Notes: generated from the letters alone by a model not told the origin. Positions 16,743-24,672 are shown, counted from the stretch's first letter. The stretch: DNA of 61,458 bases from Streptomyces sp. S3(2020) (GCF_013044505.1 NZ_JABERD010000035.1:1-61458), one strand, 5' to 3'. Numbers and translations are program-made.

Positions 16743-19256
16743 CTACTCGCCGGGGTGGGCGAGCTCGATGTCATGGCCGTCGGTTCCGCGACCGCCCACC
16801 GTGAGGGCCGTCGCCACCGGCGGGTAGCCCGTGGCGATGACCGTGTAGTCGCCGCCGTCCAGGTCGGTGAAGGCGTACGCCCCGTCCGACCCGGTCGTCG
16901 CGGTCCCTACGACGTTTCCGGCCGCGTCGACGAGCGTGACCCGCGCGTCGGCCAGCGGCCCGTGCGGAGCCCGTACGACGCCCTGGACCTGGGCTCCGGA
17001 CTCCAGCTCGACCTCGATCCGGGTGACGCCCGTGCCGCCGACCTCGACGGGCAGCGCGCGCGGCCGGTACCCGGCGGCGTTCACCGCGACGGTCACCGCA
17101 CCCGGCACCAGCTCGGCGAAGCCGAACTCGCCCTGCTCACCGGTGGTTCCGGTGGCCAGCAGATCACCGCGGACGTCGGTCACGATGACCATGGCGTCCT
17201 TGACGGGCAGCGCGCTGTCCGAGGCCCGCACCACACCGCTCAGCCCGCTCGTGCCGCTGAGCAGGATGTCGTACGCCACCGGCTCACCGTTGACGACGAC
17301 CGTGGACGCCTGCGGCTGGAACCCGTCGGCGGAGGCGATCAGGACGTACGACCCCACGCTCGGCGCGTCCACGCCGTAGGAACCGTCCGCCTGTGTCACC
17401 GACCGGCCGAGCTGCCGTCCCGCGAGGGAGATCAGCGTGACCGCGGCCTGCGGGACGGGTGCGCTCTCGGCGCCGCGGACGTGGCCGCGGACCGGGATGC
17501 CGCCGCCGGAGGAGACCGGGGGAGCCTCGAGGGTGGCCACGGTGGCGTGCTGCTGTGTGCCGTCGGCGGCGGGCTGTGTCTCGGAGGCGGCGACGGCCCA
17601 GCTCGGCACCCGCTCTTCAGCGGCGGGCTCGACGGCCGGAGCCGCTTCGGGAGCCGGCGACTCCTGCTGCGCCAGCGCGCCCTTCGTCCGCAACGGGACC
17701 TCCTTGATGAACAGCGTGATCAGGAAGGCGACCGCCGCCAGGGCCGCCGCGATCAGGAACACGTCCGCGATGCCGTGGCCGTACGCGCTCTCCATGACCG
17801 TGCGCAGCGGCGCGGGCAGCGTGTCCATGTCCGGGATCGAGCTGGAGGAGCTGGAACCGGAGGCGAGGGAGGCGTACTTGGGGCCGAGGCCGGCGATGCC
17901 GTCCGTGGCGTAGTCGGTGATCTTGTTGGCCATCACGGCACCGAGCACCGAGACGCCCATCGCACCGCCGAGGGACCGGAAGAAGGTGACCGTGGAGGAC
18001 GCGGAGCCGAGGTCCTTGGGCTCGACCTGGTTCTGCGTGCACAGCACCAGGTTCTGCATCATCATGCCGATGCCGAGGCCCAGCAGCGCCATGAAGATCG
18101 CGGTCTTCCAGTAGTCCGTGTCGTAGCGGATGGTGCCCAGCAGACCCAGGCCCGCCGTGATGAGCACGCCACCGCTGACCAGCCAGGCCTTCCAGCGCCC
18201 GGTGCGGGTGATGAACTGCCCGGAGACGGTGGAGGAGACGAACAGCCCGGCGATCATCGGGATGGTGAGCACGCCGGACATCGTCGGCGACTCGTCGCGG
18301 GCCAGCTGGAAGTACTGGGCGAAGAAGACCGTGCCGGAGAACATCGCGGTGCCCACGAACATCGAGGCGATCGACGACAGGGTGATGGTCCGGTTGCGGA
18401 ACAGCCGCAGCGGGATGAGCGGCTCGCTGGCCTTCGACTCGACGAGCACGAAGACCAGGGCGAGGGCGATGGAGCCGCCGACCATGGCACCGGTCTGCCA
18501 GGACAGCCACTCGTACTTGTCACCGGCGAAGGTGACCCAGATCAGCAGCAGCGAGACCGCCGCCGCGACGAAGAACGCGCCGGCCCAGTCGACCTTCACG
18601 TCCCGCTTCACGACCGGCAGGTGCAGGGTCTTCTGGAGCACGATCAGTGCGATGACGGCGAAGGGGACACCGACGTAGAAGCACCAGCGCCAGCCCAGCC
18701 AGCTGGTGTCGGTGATGACACCGCCGAGCAGCGGGCCGCCGACGGTGGCGACGGCGAAGGTCGCGCCGAGGTAGCCGGAGTAACGGCCGCGCTCGCGCGG
18801 GGAGATCATCGCCGCCATCACGATCTGCGCGAGGGCGGACAGACCGCCGACGCCGATGCCCTGCACGACCCGGAAGGTGATCAGCATGCCGGCGTTCTGG
18901 GAGAGCCCGGCGGCGGCCGAACCCAGCACATAGATGACCAGCGCTATCTGGACGAGCGCCTTCTTGCTGTAGAGGTCGGCGAGCTTGCCCCACAGGGGGG
19001 TGGAGGCCGTCATCGACAGCAGGGCGGCGGTGACGACCCAGGTGTAGGCGGACTGGCCGCCGCCGAGGTCGCCGATGATCTCCGGGAGGGCGTTCGAGAC
19101 GATCGTGGACGACAGGATCGCCACGAACATCCCGAGCAGCAGCCCGGAGAGGGCCTCCATGATCTGCCGGTGGGTCATCGGGGCGTGCGCGGCATGCTCC
19201 GCGCCTCCCCCGTGCTTGGCGTGAGCCCGCACACCGGCTGGTGTGGTCGTTGCCAT
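16743..19256 (-). CDS. DHA2-type MFS transporter with three C-terminal carboxypeptidase-regulatory-like domains
   Basis: 837 aa. Residues about 30-530 form a 14-helix EmrB/QacA-type transporter (ILSSTIVSNALPEIIGDLGG in helix 1; GKLADLYSKKALVQ as motif A; GVGGLSALAQIVMAAMI). A linker of about 60 residues (Ala/Glu/Pro) leads to three repeats, near 596-668, 669-738 and 739-835, each with the pattern G-x-V-x-A ... AxVTLxD ... ATGxxGxFxFxxL ... YTVxAxGY. With an even helix number the tail should be cytosolic. ATG 19256 has a clear ribosome binding site (GAAGGAAG); an upstream in-frame start is weaker. Family exporters are usually about 500 aa, so the tail is the special feature. Confidence 0.9.
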   Translation of the reverse strand: MATTTPAGVRAHAKHGGGAEHAAHAPMTHRQIMEALSGLLLGMFVAILSSTIVSNALPEIIGDLGGGQSAYTWVVTAALLSMTASTPLWGKLADLYSKKALVQIALVIYVLGSAAAGLSQNAGMLITFRVVQGIGVGGLSALAQIVMAAMISPRERGRYSGYLGATFAVATVGGPLLGGVITDTSWLGWRWCFYVGVPFAVIALIVLQKTLHLPVVKRDVKVDWAGAFFVAAAVSLLLIWVTFAGDKYEWLSWQTGAMVGGSIALALVFVLVESKASEPLIPLRLFRNRTITLSSIASMFVGTAMFSGTVFFAQYFQLARDESPTMSGVLTIPMIAGLFVSSTVSGQFITRTGRWKAWLVSGGVLITAGLGLLGTIRYDTDYWKTAIFMALLGLGIGMMMQNLVLCTQNQVEPKDLGSASSTVTFFRSLGGAMGVSVLGAVMANKITDYATDGIAGLGPKYASLASGSSSSSSIPDMDTLPAPLRTVMESAYGHGIADVFLIAAALAAVAFLITLFIKEVPLRTKGALAQQESPAPEAAPAVEPAAEERVPSWAVAASETQPAADGTQQHATVATLEAPPVSSGGGIPVRGHVRGAESAPVPQAAVTLISLAGRQLGRSVTQADGSYGVDAPSVGSYVLIASADGFQPQASTVVVNGEPVAYDILLSGTSGLSGVVRASDSALPVKDAMVIVTDVRGDLLATGTTGEQGEFGFAELVPGAVTVAVNAAGYRPRALPVEVGGTGVTRIEVELESGAQVQGVVRAPHGPLADARVTLVDAAGNVVGTATTGSDGAYAFTDLDGGDYTVIATGYPPVATALTVGGRGTDGHDIELAHPGE

Positions 19257-19269
19257 GGGCTTCCTTCGC

Positions 19270-19752
19270 TTAGGTGTTCGCGGGTGTACGGGTGGTCTCT
19301 TCGAATACGGGAGGGACGGCGGCACGGCAGTCGTCGAAGCTGGCCCTGAGCCGGGCCATGAGGCCGGTCAGCTGGGCCACCTCTTCGTCGCTCCAGTCAC
19401 CGAGCCGCTCGGCGAGCAGCTCGCAGGTCCGCCGCGACAGCCTTTCGAGCTGGGCCAGACCCGCGGGGGTGAGGTGCAGGATGCGCGAGCGCTTGTCCGC
19501 CGGGTCGGGGGACCGGTCGATCCAGCCCCGCTCGGCGAGATGCGCCGCATGCCGGCTGGTCACCGACATGTCCACGGCGAGCAGCTCCGAGAGCTTGCTC
19601 ATACGCATGTCCCCATGACGGGCGAGCAGCGTCAGCACGGCGGCGGAACCGGCGGGACAGTCGGACGGCAGGATCCGCCCCATCTCCCTCTTCACGGCAC
19701 CGAAGGCACTGAACTGACGCATCAGCTCCTCGTACTGCGCCTGCCCGGCCAT
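19270..19752 (-). CDS. MarR-family regulator of the MFS locus
   Basis: 160 aa. The winged helix covers about 35-100 (MRMSKLSELLAVDMSVTSRHAAHLAERGWIDRSPDPADKRSRI), with the usual D-x-R wing. ATG 19752 is chosen because GGGAGG lies 4 bp upstream; an in-frame start at 19782 would sit inside an operator. The stop is 13 bp before the MFS start, so the two form an operon. At least three TTGCnnnnnGCAA-type palindromes in the promoter (19770-19853) are likely binding sites, giving ligand-responsive repression of regulator and pump together. Confidence 0.9.
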   Translation of the reverse strand: MAGQAQYEELMRQFSAFGAVKREMGRILPSDCPAGSAAVLTLLARHGDMRMSKLSELLAVDMSVTSRHAAHLAERGWIDRSPDPADKRSRILHLTPAGLAQLERLSRRTCELLAERLGDWSDEEVAQLTGLMARLRASFDDCRAAVPPVFEETTRTPANT

Positions 19753-19769
19753 CACACCTCCCGTATTCG

Positions 19770-19853
19770 TTGCTTGGGGCAACCATAGAGAGAGTTGGTT
19801 GCTACAGGCAAATAAAACGAAGGGTGGCCGCCATAAAAACTTGGCAAAGGCAA
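19770..19853 (-). promoter_or_regulatory. Promoter with three TTGCnnnnnGCAA palindromes
   Basis: Sites are 19770-19782 (TTGC-TTGGG-GCAA, extended to GTTGC/GCAAC), 19799-19811 (TTGC-TACAG-GCAA) and 19841-19853 (TTGG-CAAAG-GCAA, one mismatch). On the minus strand a promoter can be placed as TTGCCT (inside site 2), 18 bp, TATGGT (directly before site 1). A repressor bound at sites 1 and 2 would block RNA polymerase. Confidence 0.65.
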
Positions 19854-19904
19854 GTATTGCGAAAGTAAATCGACAGGTGGTGGCCGAGGAACGGTGACTG
19901 AACC

Positions 19905-19998
19905 CACCCAGGGGTGCGGGGCTGTATCGATATGCGGCTCCGCCGCGTGGGCGCGATCAGCCACAACGGCGCCGCACCCGGCAACGACCCCGCACCCC
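19905..19998 (-). repeat. Streptomyces-type intergenic repeat, copy B (inverted)
   Basis: Read on the minus strand this matches copy A (13546-13642): GGGGTGCGG, TCGTTGC, a shared core around 19930-19958 including GCGGCGGAGCCGCA-T/C-ATCGATACAG, and CCCGC(A/G)CCCCTGG. Only a few substitutions and short gaps separate the copies. Confidence 0.7.
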
Positions 19999-20053
19999 CA
20001 CGGCGTGGCCCCGCACTTGGGCAGCCCCCGCTCATTCGCTAGTGTCTCGGGGC

Positions 20054-20248
20054 ATGGCTAACACCCAGGGCCCCCAGGGCAACCACGACCCCGCCGGCAA
20101 CACCCAGATGTTCCGCGCGTTCGTCGACGAGGCCCCGCGGGGCCCGCAGCAGGCAGCCGCTTCCTCCGGCCCCCGTATCGGCCTGATCCTCGGCGTCGTC
20201 GTCGCCGTGGCGATCGTCGCGGCAGTGGCCTGGCTGGCGCTCAAGTAA
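20054..20248 (+). CDS. Small single-span membrane protein, 64 aa
   Basis: A soluble N-terminal part (about 40 residues, with GNTQMFRAFVDEAPRGPQQ) is followed by one C-terminal transmembrane helix (IGLILGVVVAVAIVAAVAWLALK), so it is a tail-anchored protein facing the cytosol. ATG 20054 is preferred over an in-frame upstream GTG at 20042. Its size and conserved-looking ends suggest a real gene of the Streptomyces core near sigN/sigF, but I know no function. Convergent with the lipoprotein gene. Confidence 0.7.
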   Translation: MANTQGPQGNHDPAGNTQMFRAFVDEAPRGPQQAAASSGPRIGLILGVVVAVAIVAAVAWLALK

Positions 20249-20263
20249 CCAGCCCTGCCCCGC

Positions 20264-21001
20264 TCACTCCCACCGCACGTCGACGTCCCGCGTCTCGATG
20301 TGCATCCCGAGCGGCACCCGCCACGCCTCGACGCACACCGTCCAGGTCCTCTCCCTGCGCGCTCCGGCTCCGATCGGCGCCGGAAGCGCCACGGCCGACT
20401 CGACGGTCCCCCAGTCGAACCCGAGCGCGCCGATGATGTGCGTCCCGAAGGTCACCGTGCCCGAACGCACCGCGCTGCCGCCGGAGTTGCGGAAGACCAG
20501 GGTCACCTTCTCGCACCAGCGCTGATCGGTGGCCTCCCGCGCCGGATCGCCCACGGTCAGGGCGGCGGGGCCGGCCGAGGCCGTAGGGCTTGCGGTGGTC
20601 GGTGAACTCGTGGGCGTACGACCGGGATCGGCGCCGTCGGCCGAGGAGGCGGGGCCGCCCGGAGTGACGGAGGCCTCCGGGGCGCTCTCCGCGTCCGGAC
20701 CTCCCGGCGTGCCCGGCGCCGAGGACCGGTCCGGAGCACCCGTCCCCGAGCTCCCCTCCGGCTCCGAACTCCCCGCTGTCCCCGGTGAGTCGGCCCCGTC
20801 CAGCGGCACGACCCGTACACCGCCCGTCGGTTCGGCGGCCACCGCGGGCCCGGTGCCGCCCGCCGCCCCGATCGCGACGTACCCGTCGTCGCCGCTCCCG
20901 CCGCCGCAGGCGGCCAGCACCGCGCCCAGACAGACGACGGCCGCCGACGCGCCGATCGCGGCGCCCCGACGGCCATGTGTCCATGTCGTCGCCCGGAGCA
21001 T
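20264..21001 (-). CDS. Lipoprotein with Ser/Pro-rich linker
   Basis: 245 aa. The signal peptide ends in a lipobox (GAVLAAC, Cys at about residue 32), so the protein is diacylated and anchored outside the membrane. A long Gly/Ser/Pro/Thr linker (about 60-150) leads to a C-terminal beta-rich domain with two Cys (WCEKVTLVFRNSGGSAVRSGTVTFGTHIIGALGFDWG ... TVCVEAW), which looks like an Ig/CBM-type sandwich. The binding partner is unknown. It lies downstream of sigN on the same strand, 68 bp away, so partial co-transcription is possible. Confidence 0.8.
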   Translation of the reverse strand: MLRATTWTHGRRGAAIGASAAVVCLGAVLAACGGGSGDDGYVAIGAAGGTGPAVAAEPTGGVRVVPLDGADSPGTAGSSEPEGSSGTGAPDRSSAPGTPGGPDAESAPEASVTPGGPASSADGADPGRTPTSSPTTASPTASAGPAALTVGDPAREATDQRWCEKVTLVFRNSGGSAVRSGTVTFGTHIIGALGFDWGTVESAVALPAPIGAGARRERTWTVCVEAWRVPLGMHIETRDVDVRWE

Positions 21002-21069
21002 CGCGCCAGTGTGGCTGACACTCCGTCAGTAAGGAAGTCCCGTGCGGAACTTCCGCGAGCCCGGTCCCG

Positions 21070-21957
21070 TCAGTCCGAGATCAGACCCTCGCGCAGCTGT
21101 GCCAGGGTCCGGGTCAGCAGCCGGGAGACGTGCATCTGGGAGATGCCGACCTCCTCGCCGATCTGCGACTGGGTCATGTTGGCGAAGAAGCGCAGCATGA
21201 TGATCTGGCGCTCACGGGGCGGGAGTTTGGCGAGCAGGGGCTTGAGGGACTCGCGGTACTCGACACCTTCGAGAGCCGTGTCCTCGTAGCCGAGCCGGTC
21301 GGCCAGGGAGCCCTCGCCGCCGTCGTCCTCCGGGGCCGGGGAGTCCAGCGAGGAGGCGGTGTAGGCGTTGCCGACCGCGAGGCCGTCGACGACGTCCTCC
21401 TCCGACACGCCCAGCACCACGGCGAGTTCGGCGACGGTCGGGGAGCGGTCCAGCTTCTGGGAGAGCTCGTCGCTGGCCTTGGTGAGGGCCAGGCGCAGTT
21501 CCTGGAGCCGACGCGGGACGCGCACCGACCAGGACGTGTCGCGGAAGAACCGCTTGATCTCGCCCACGACCGTCGGCATCGCGAACGTCGGGAACTCGAC
21601 GCCCCGTTCGCAGTCGAAGCGGTCGATCGCCTTGATCAGGCCGATGGTGCCGACCTGGACGATGTCCTCCATCGGCTCGTTGCGCGAGCGGAAGCGGGCC
21701 GCCGCGTAGCGCACCAGCGGGAGGTTGAGCTCGATGAGGGTGTCCCGGACGTACACACGCTCGGGGCTGTTCTCGTCGAGGGCGGCGAGCCGCAGGAAGA
21801 GGGAGCGGGACAGGGTGCGGGTGTCGAGGGCCCCCGAGGTCGCCGGCAGGGGCGGGGCCTCTACGGCGACCTCGACAGCCGGGTTGTCGTCGAGCGCGGG
21901 CGCAGCCTCGCTCTTGGTGAGCGTGAGCACCTTCGAGCTGCCCTGGTCTGCGGACAT
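21070..21957 (-). CDS. sigN: SigB/SigF-family sigma factor, SigN type
   Basis: 295 aa. An acidic N-terminal extension (about 1-50) precedes region 2 ([38 protein letters not shown]), region 3 (RVPRRLQELRLALTKASDELSQKLDRSPT) and region 4 ([37 protein letters not shown]), the layout of group 3 sporulation/stress sigma factors. ATG 21957 has a strong ribosome binding site (GGGGGTGG). The symbol is given from memory of the adjacent sigN-sigF pair in S. coelicolor, where SigN acts in aerial hyphae and sporulation and is held by anti-sigma factors; no anti-sigma gene is encoded next to it here. Confidence 0.85.
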   Translation of the reverse strand: MSADQGSSKVLTLTKSEAAPALDDNPAVEVAVEAPPLPATSGALDTRTLSRSLFLRLAALDENSPERVYVRDTLIELNLPLVRYAAARFRSRNEPMEDIVQVGTIGLIKAIDRFDCERGVEFPTFAMPTVVGEIKRFFRDTSWSVRVPRRLQELRLALTKASDELSQKLDRSPTVAELAVVLGVSEEDVVDGLAVGNAYTASSLDSPAPEDDGGEGSLADRLGYEDTALEGVEYRESLKPLLAKLPPRERQIIMLRFFANMTQSQIGEEVGISQMHVSRLLTRTLAQLREGLISD

Positions 21958-22259
21958 GCCACCCCCTTTGGGTCGCGGGACGGTCGCGGCGAACGCTCCA
22001 TCGAGGAACGTCAGCCTTCACCTGAATACCGGAGCCGAAGCCCCGGCAAACGCTCTGGCGGAAGAATGTCACATGTCGGCAACACGCTGTAGTGACATGT
22101 CGACACGTAAGACGTGAATCCGCCCTGGATAAAGGGGGTCTGACTGTTTTTCGGCGCAGAAGTGTCGGGAAGAGCCCTGGTGAGCGATTCGCTCGTGCCG
22201 GTTACGTCTCGATCCTGCTTGCGAACTGCGGTGTTCCGGAACGCGCTCCCGTGCGCCTC
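21958..22259 (-). promoter_or_regulatory. sigN upstream region with clustered palindromes
   Basis: 302 bp without a gene between sigF (stop 22260) and sigN (start 21957). A direct repeat ACATGTCG occurs at 22071-22078 and 22095-22102. The second copy lies in the palindrome GACATGTC (22094-22101), and CACGT-AAG-ACGTG follows at 22104-22116. These are candidate regulator sites for the sigN promoter; no promoter hexamers can be assigned with confidence because the sigma factor is unknown. Confidence 0.4.
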
Positions 22260-23096
22260 TTATGCATCGATCCGATTGGCGGATCGCAGCCGCTGGAAGC
22301 TACGCGCGAGTAGCCGCGAGACATGCATCTGGGAGACACCGAGTTCCGCGCTGATTTGGGACTGGGTGAGATTGCTGTAGTAGCGAAGGAGAAGGATTCG
22401 CTGTTCCCGCTCCGGCAGTTGGACCAGCAGATGCCGGACGAGGTCGCGGTGCTCCACGCCGTCCAGTGCCGGGTCCTCGTAGCCGAGCCGGTCCAGCAGT
22501 CCCGGCAGTCCGTCGCCCTCCTGCGCGGCCTCCAGCGAGGTGGCGTGGTACGAGCGTCCGGCCTCGATGCAGGACAGCACCTCGTCCTCGCCGATGCGCA
22601 GCCGCTCGGCGATCTCGGCGGTGGTCGGGGTGCGCCCGAAGGCGGTGGTCAGGTCCTCGGTGGCGCTGTTGACCTGTACCCACAGCTCGTGGAGCCGGCG
22701 CGGCACGTGGACGGTCCGCACGTTGTCGCGGAAGTACCGCTTGATCTCGCCGATGACGGTCGGCATCGCGAACGTCGGGAACTGCACGCCCCGGTCCGGG
22801 TCGAAGCGGTCGATGGCGTTGATGAGCCCGATCGTGCCGACCTGGATCACGTCCTCCATCGGCTCGTTGCGGGAGCGGAAGCGGGCGGCCGCGTAGCGCA
22901 CGAGGGGGAGGTTGGCCTCGATGAGTGCCCCGCGTACCCGGTTGTGCTCCGGCGTGCCCGGCTGGACGTCCTTGAGCTGGGCGAAGAGCACCTGGGTGAG
23001 TGCCCGGGTGTCGGCGCCGCGGCTGCGCTGGGGGGCGGCGGGCGCCGGGGTCTGGGGGGGCGCCTCTTCCTGGGGCGGCGCAGTACTGGCCGACAC
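22260..23096 (-). CDS. sigF: Sporulation sigma factor SigF
   Basis: 278 aa with region 2 ([38 protein letters not shown]), region 3 ([20 protein letters not shown]) and region 4 ([41 protein letters not shown]). It matches my memory of S. coelicolor SigF, needed for late spore maturation, almost word for word. GTG 23096 is chosen because AGAGG sits 11 bp before it; an in-frame GTG at 23108 overlaps that ribosome binding site. It is a tandem paralogue of sigN, diverged mostly in the N-terminus and region 3. Region 2.4/4.2 similarity suggests overlapping promoter preference. Confidence 0.92.
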   Translation of the reverse strand: MSASTAPPQEEAPPQTPAPAAPQRSRGADTRALTQVLFAQLKDVQPGTPEHNRVRGALIEANLPLVRYAAARFRSRNEPMEDVIQVGTIGLINAIDRFDPDRGVQFPTFAMPTVIGEIKRYFRDNVRTVHVPRRLHELWVQVNSATEDLTTAFGRTPTTAEIAERLRIGEDEVLSCIEAGRSYHATSLEAAQEGDGLPGLLDRLGYEDPALDGVEHRDLVRHLLVQLPEREQRILLLRYYSNLTQSQISAELGVSQMHVSRLLARSFQRLRSANRIDA

Positions 23097-23237
23097 GGTC
23101 AACGCCACCTCTTCATCGGTCTACATCGGTCAACTCATCCTTCAAAAGCGGTCATAGCATCACAAGACATGTGCACTGTGTGCAAGCACCGCATAACACC
23201 GTGTTGAGGGAAGAGTTGGGGCACAAGACGCACGAAA

Positions 23238-23262
23238 GCCCCCCGCCGTTCCGGCGAGGGGC
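23238..23262 (-). terminator. Terminator of the Dabb gene
   Basis: 11-bp stem with one mismatch (GCCCCCCGCCG / CGGCGAGGGGC, 3-nt loop), 20 bp past the Dabb stop and upstream of the sigF promoter region. Confidence 0.6.
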
Positions 23263-23282
23263 CATACGGGGTGAGGGGGCAC

Positions 23283-23576
23283 TCAGTACGCGTAGTCCGC
23301 GATCACCCAGGTGGCGAACTCCTTCCAGAGCGCCACTCCCGCCTGGTGCTCCGGGTGCTCCGCGTACCGCCGCAGCGCGTCCGCGTCCTCGAACCCCGAG
23401 TTGATGGCGAAGTCGTAGGCGATGGGCCGGTCGCTGAGGTTCCAGCCCAGCTCCCAGAAGCGGATGTCCTCGATCGTGCCGTCGAGGGCACGGAAGGCCT
23501 CGACGCCCTTCACGACCCGCGGGTCGTCGCGCTCGACGCCCTCGTTGAGCTTGAAGAGGACAAGGTGGCGGATCAT
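23283..23576 (-). CDS. Stress-responsive alpha/beta-barrel (Dabb) protein
   Basis: 97 aa, one Dabb domain: MIRHLVLFKLNEGVERDD at the first strand, ALDGTIEDIRFWELGWNLSDRPIAYDFAINSGFEDADALRRYAEHPEHQ and a C-terminal WVIADY strand. Dabb proteins form small dimeric barrels related to ABM proteins, some of them cyclases in polyketide pathways. Here there is no pathway context. ATG 23576 has a good ribosome binding site (AGGAG). Confidence 0.85.
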   Translation of the reverse strand: MIRHLVLFKLNEGVERDDPRVVKGVEAFRALDGTIEDIRFWELGWNLSDRPIAYDFAINSGFEDADALRRYAEHPEHQAGVALWKEFATWVIADYAY

Positions 23577-23595
23577 GAGCACTCCTGATGACGGC

Positions 23596-23772
23596 TTACT
23601 GCGCCCCGTCGGCGAGCCAGGTGAAGAAGTCACCGATGGCCTTGGCGGCGTCCGATATGCCCTCGAACCCTACCTGGACGTAGTCCGCGGCCTTGGCCGG
23701 GTCCGTGATGATCACGTACAGAGTGAAGACCACGAGTATGTAGACAGCGGCCTTCTTAGAATTCACCGCCAC
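23596..23772 (-). CDS. Short single-span membrane protein, 58 aa
   Basis: A 58-residue frame starts at GTG 23772 with GGAGG 5 bp upstream (a second GTG at 23766 is an alternative). It reads MAVNSKKAAVYILVVFTLYV, then IITDPAKAADYVQVGFEGIS and DAAKAIGDFFTWLADGAQ. One hydrophobic helix (about 9-25) is followed by an amphipathic helix, so the product is probably an inner-membrane micropeptide. Good codon use and a proper ribosome binding site support a real gene. It ends 19 bp before the Dabb start and is probably co-transcribed with it. Function unknown. Confidence 0.75.
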   Translation of the reverse strand: MAVNSKKAAVYILVVFTLYVIITDPAKAADYVQVGFEGISDAAKAIGDFFTWLADGAQ

Positions 23773-24020
23773 CGCGGCCTCCCCCGTGACTGTCGTGCCT
23801 GTTGGGACTCCTGTGCCGGCGGCGAGTGTAACTTCCTCACATCACATTTAAGGACCAACGACCTGCGGTTCCGGGCCCTTTGTCGAGCCCGCGGTGCCCC
23901 GACGGGGCGCAGCATGGACGGTGAGCCCGGCGGATCCGGCAGGAATCCCCGGGCGGGAACGGACCCCACTGCGGGGTACGCGCCACGGCTTCCCCCCGAA
24001 GCGGCGCGCACTTGAGGGTC

Positions 24021-24079
24021 CGTCCCCCGGCGGGGGAAGCGGCGAGTCCCCCCGACGCCGCTTCCCCCGGCGGGGGACG
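24021..24079. repeat. Near-perfect 24-bp inverted repeat downstream of tRNA-Ser
   Basis: Arms 24021-24044 and 24056-24079 are complementary at 23 of 24 positions around an 11-nt centre. Each arm contains CCCCCGGCGGGGG, itself almost palindromic, so either one long or two short hairpins can form. Confidence 0.75.
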
Positions 24080-24082
24080 CAA

Positions 24083-24112
24083 GAAGGGCCCCGTCTCTCG
24101 ACGGGGCCCTTC
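24083..24112 (-). terminator. Terminator of tRNA-Ser(CGA)
   Basis: 13-bp perfect stem GAAGGGCCCCGTC / GACGGGGCCCTTC, loop TCTC, 6 nt beyond the 3' end of the tRNA. The terminator of the second serine tRNA (59628-59659) begins with the same ten bases. Confidence 0.85.
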
Positions 24113-24117
24113 AGAAG

Positions 24118-24202
24118 CGGTAGCGGAGGGATTTGAACCCTCGGTGACTTGCGCCACACTCGCTTTCGAGGCGAGCTCCTTCGGCCGCTCGGACACGCTA
24201 CC
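24118..24202 (-). tRNA. tRNA-Ser, anticodon CGA
   Basis: Acceptor stem GGTAGCG / CGCTACC with discriminator G; D-arm with GAGCGG; anticodon stem CTCGC / GCGAG with loop CTCGAAA (anticodon CGA); long variable arm as in class II tRNAs; T-arm GAGGGTTCAAATCCCTC. It decodes UCG. CCA is not encoded at the 3' end. Confidence 0.95.
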
Positions 24203-24246
24203 GAGAGAGACCTTACAACACTATGGGGCCTGCTCTGAAATCGGTA

Positions 24247-24672
24247 TTACCGGGTCCGGAAGAAGTCCGTGAGGAGCCGCGCGCACTCCTCGGCGAGCAC
24301 GCCTCCGATCACCTCGGGACGGTGGTTGAGCCGCCGGTCCCGGACGACGTCCCAGAGCGAGCCGGCCGCGCCGGCCTTGTCGTCACGGGCGCCGTAGACG
24401 ACGCGCTCCACCCGGGACTGCACCAGCGCGCCCGCGCACATCGTGCAGGGCTCCAGGGTGACGACCAGCGTGCAGCCCGTCAGCCGCCACTCCCCGAGCT
24501 TCGCGGCCGCCCGGCGGATCGCGAGAACCTCCGCGTGGGCGGTCGGGTCACCGACCGCCTCGCGTTCGTTGTGCCCGGTCCCGAGCACGGTCGTGCCGTC
24601 CGGGGCCAGTACGACGGCCCCCACCGGCACATCCGGGCCCGCCCGCCCGGCCTCGTCCAGGGCGAGCCGCAT
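24247..24672 (-). CDS. tadA: tRNA(Arg) adenosine(34) deaminase TadA
   Basis: 141 aa. The zinc deaminase signature is complete: H46-A47-E48 (HAEV, with E48 as proton shuttle) and P75-C76-x2-C79 (EPCTMC). It converts A34 of tRNA-Arg(ACG) to inosine in the cytosol. ATG 24672 starts slightly inside the usual N-terminal helix; a longer in-frame segment upstream (DPVRDRWRAAMRLAL) has coding character but no ATG, GTG or TTG, so the true start is uncertain. The preceding gene encodes the acidic protein usually found with tadA in actinobacteria. Confidence 0.93.
   Translation of the reverse strand: MRLALDEAGRAGPDVPVGAVVLAPDGTTVLGTGHNEREAVGDPTAHAEVLAIRRAAAKLGEWRLTGCTLVVTLEPCTMCAGALVQSRVERVVYGARDDKAGAAGSLWDVVRDRRLNHRPEVIGGVLAEECARLLTDFFRTR

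Larger units (their letters stand above)
23773..24117. other. 345-bp gene-free stretch rich in inverted repeats
   Basis: No gene is supported. Left to right there is a small AT-rich patch (23829-23855) that could carry the promoter of the 58-aa gene, a hairpin GTGCCCCGACGGGGCGC (about 23895-23911), the large near-palindrome at 24021-24079 and the tRNA terminator at 24083-24112. Confidence 0.5.

Noticed and set aside
16755..19349. Plus-strand open frame across the MFS gene
   Set aside because: Antisense of a well-supported transporter; composition dominated by Asp/Gly/Arg with no domain pattern.
22083..22098. BldD-type box upstream of sigN
   Set aside because: ACGCTGTAGT matches only one half of the remembered BldD consensus.
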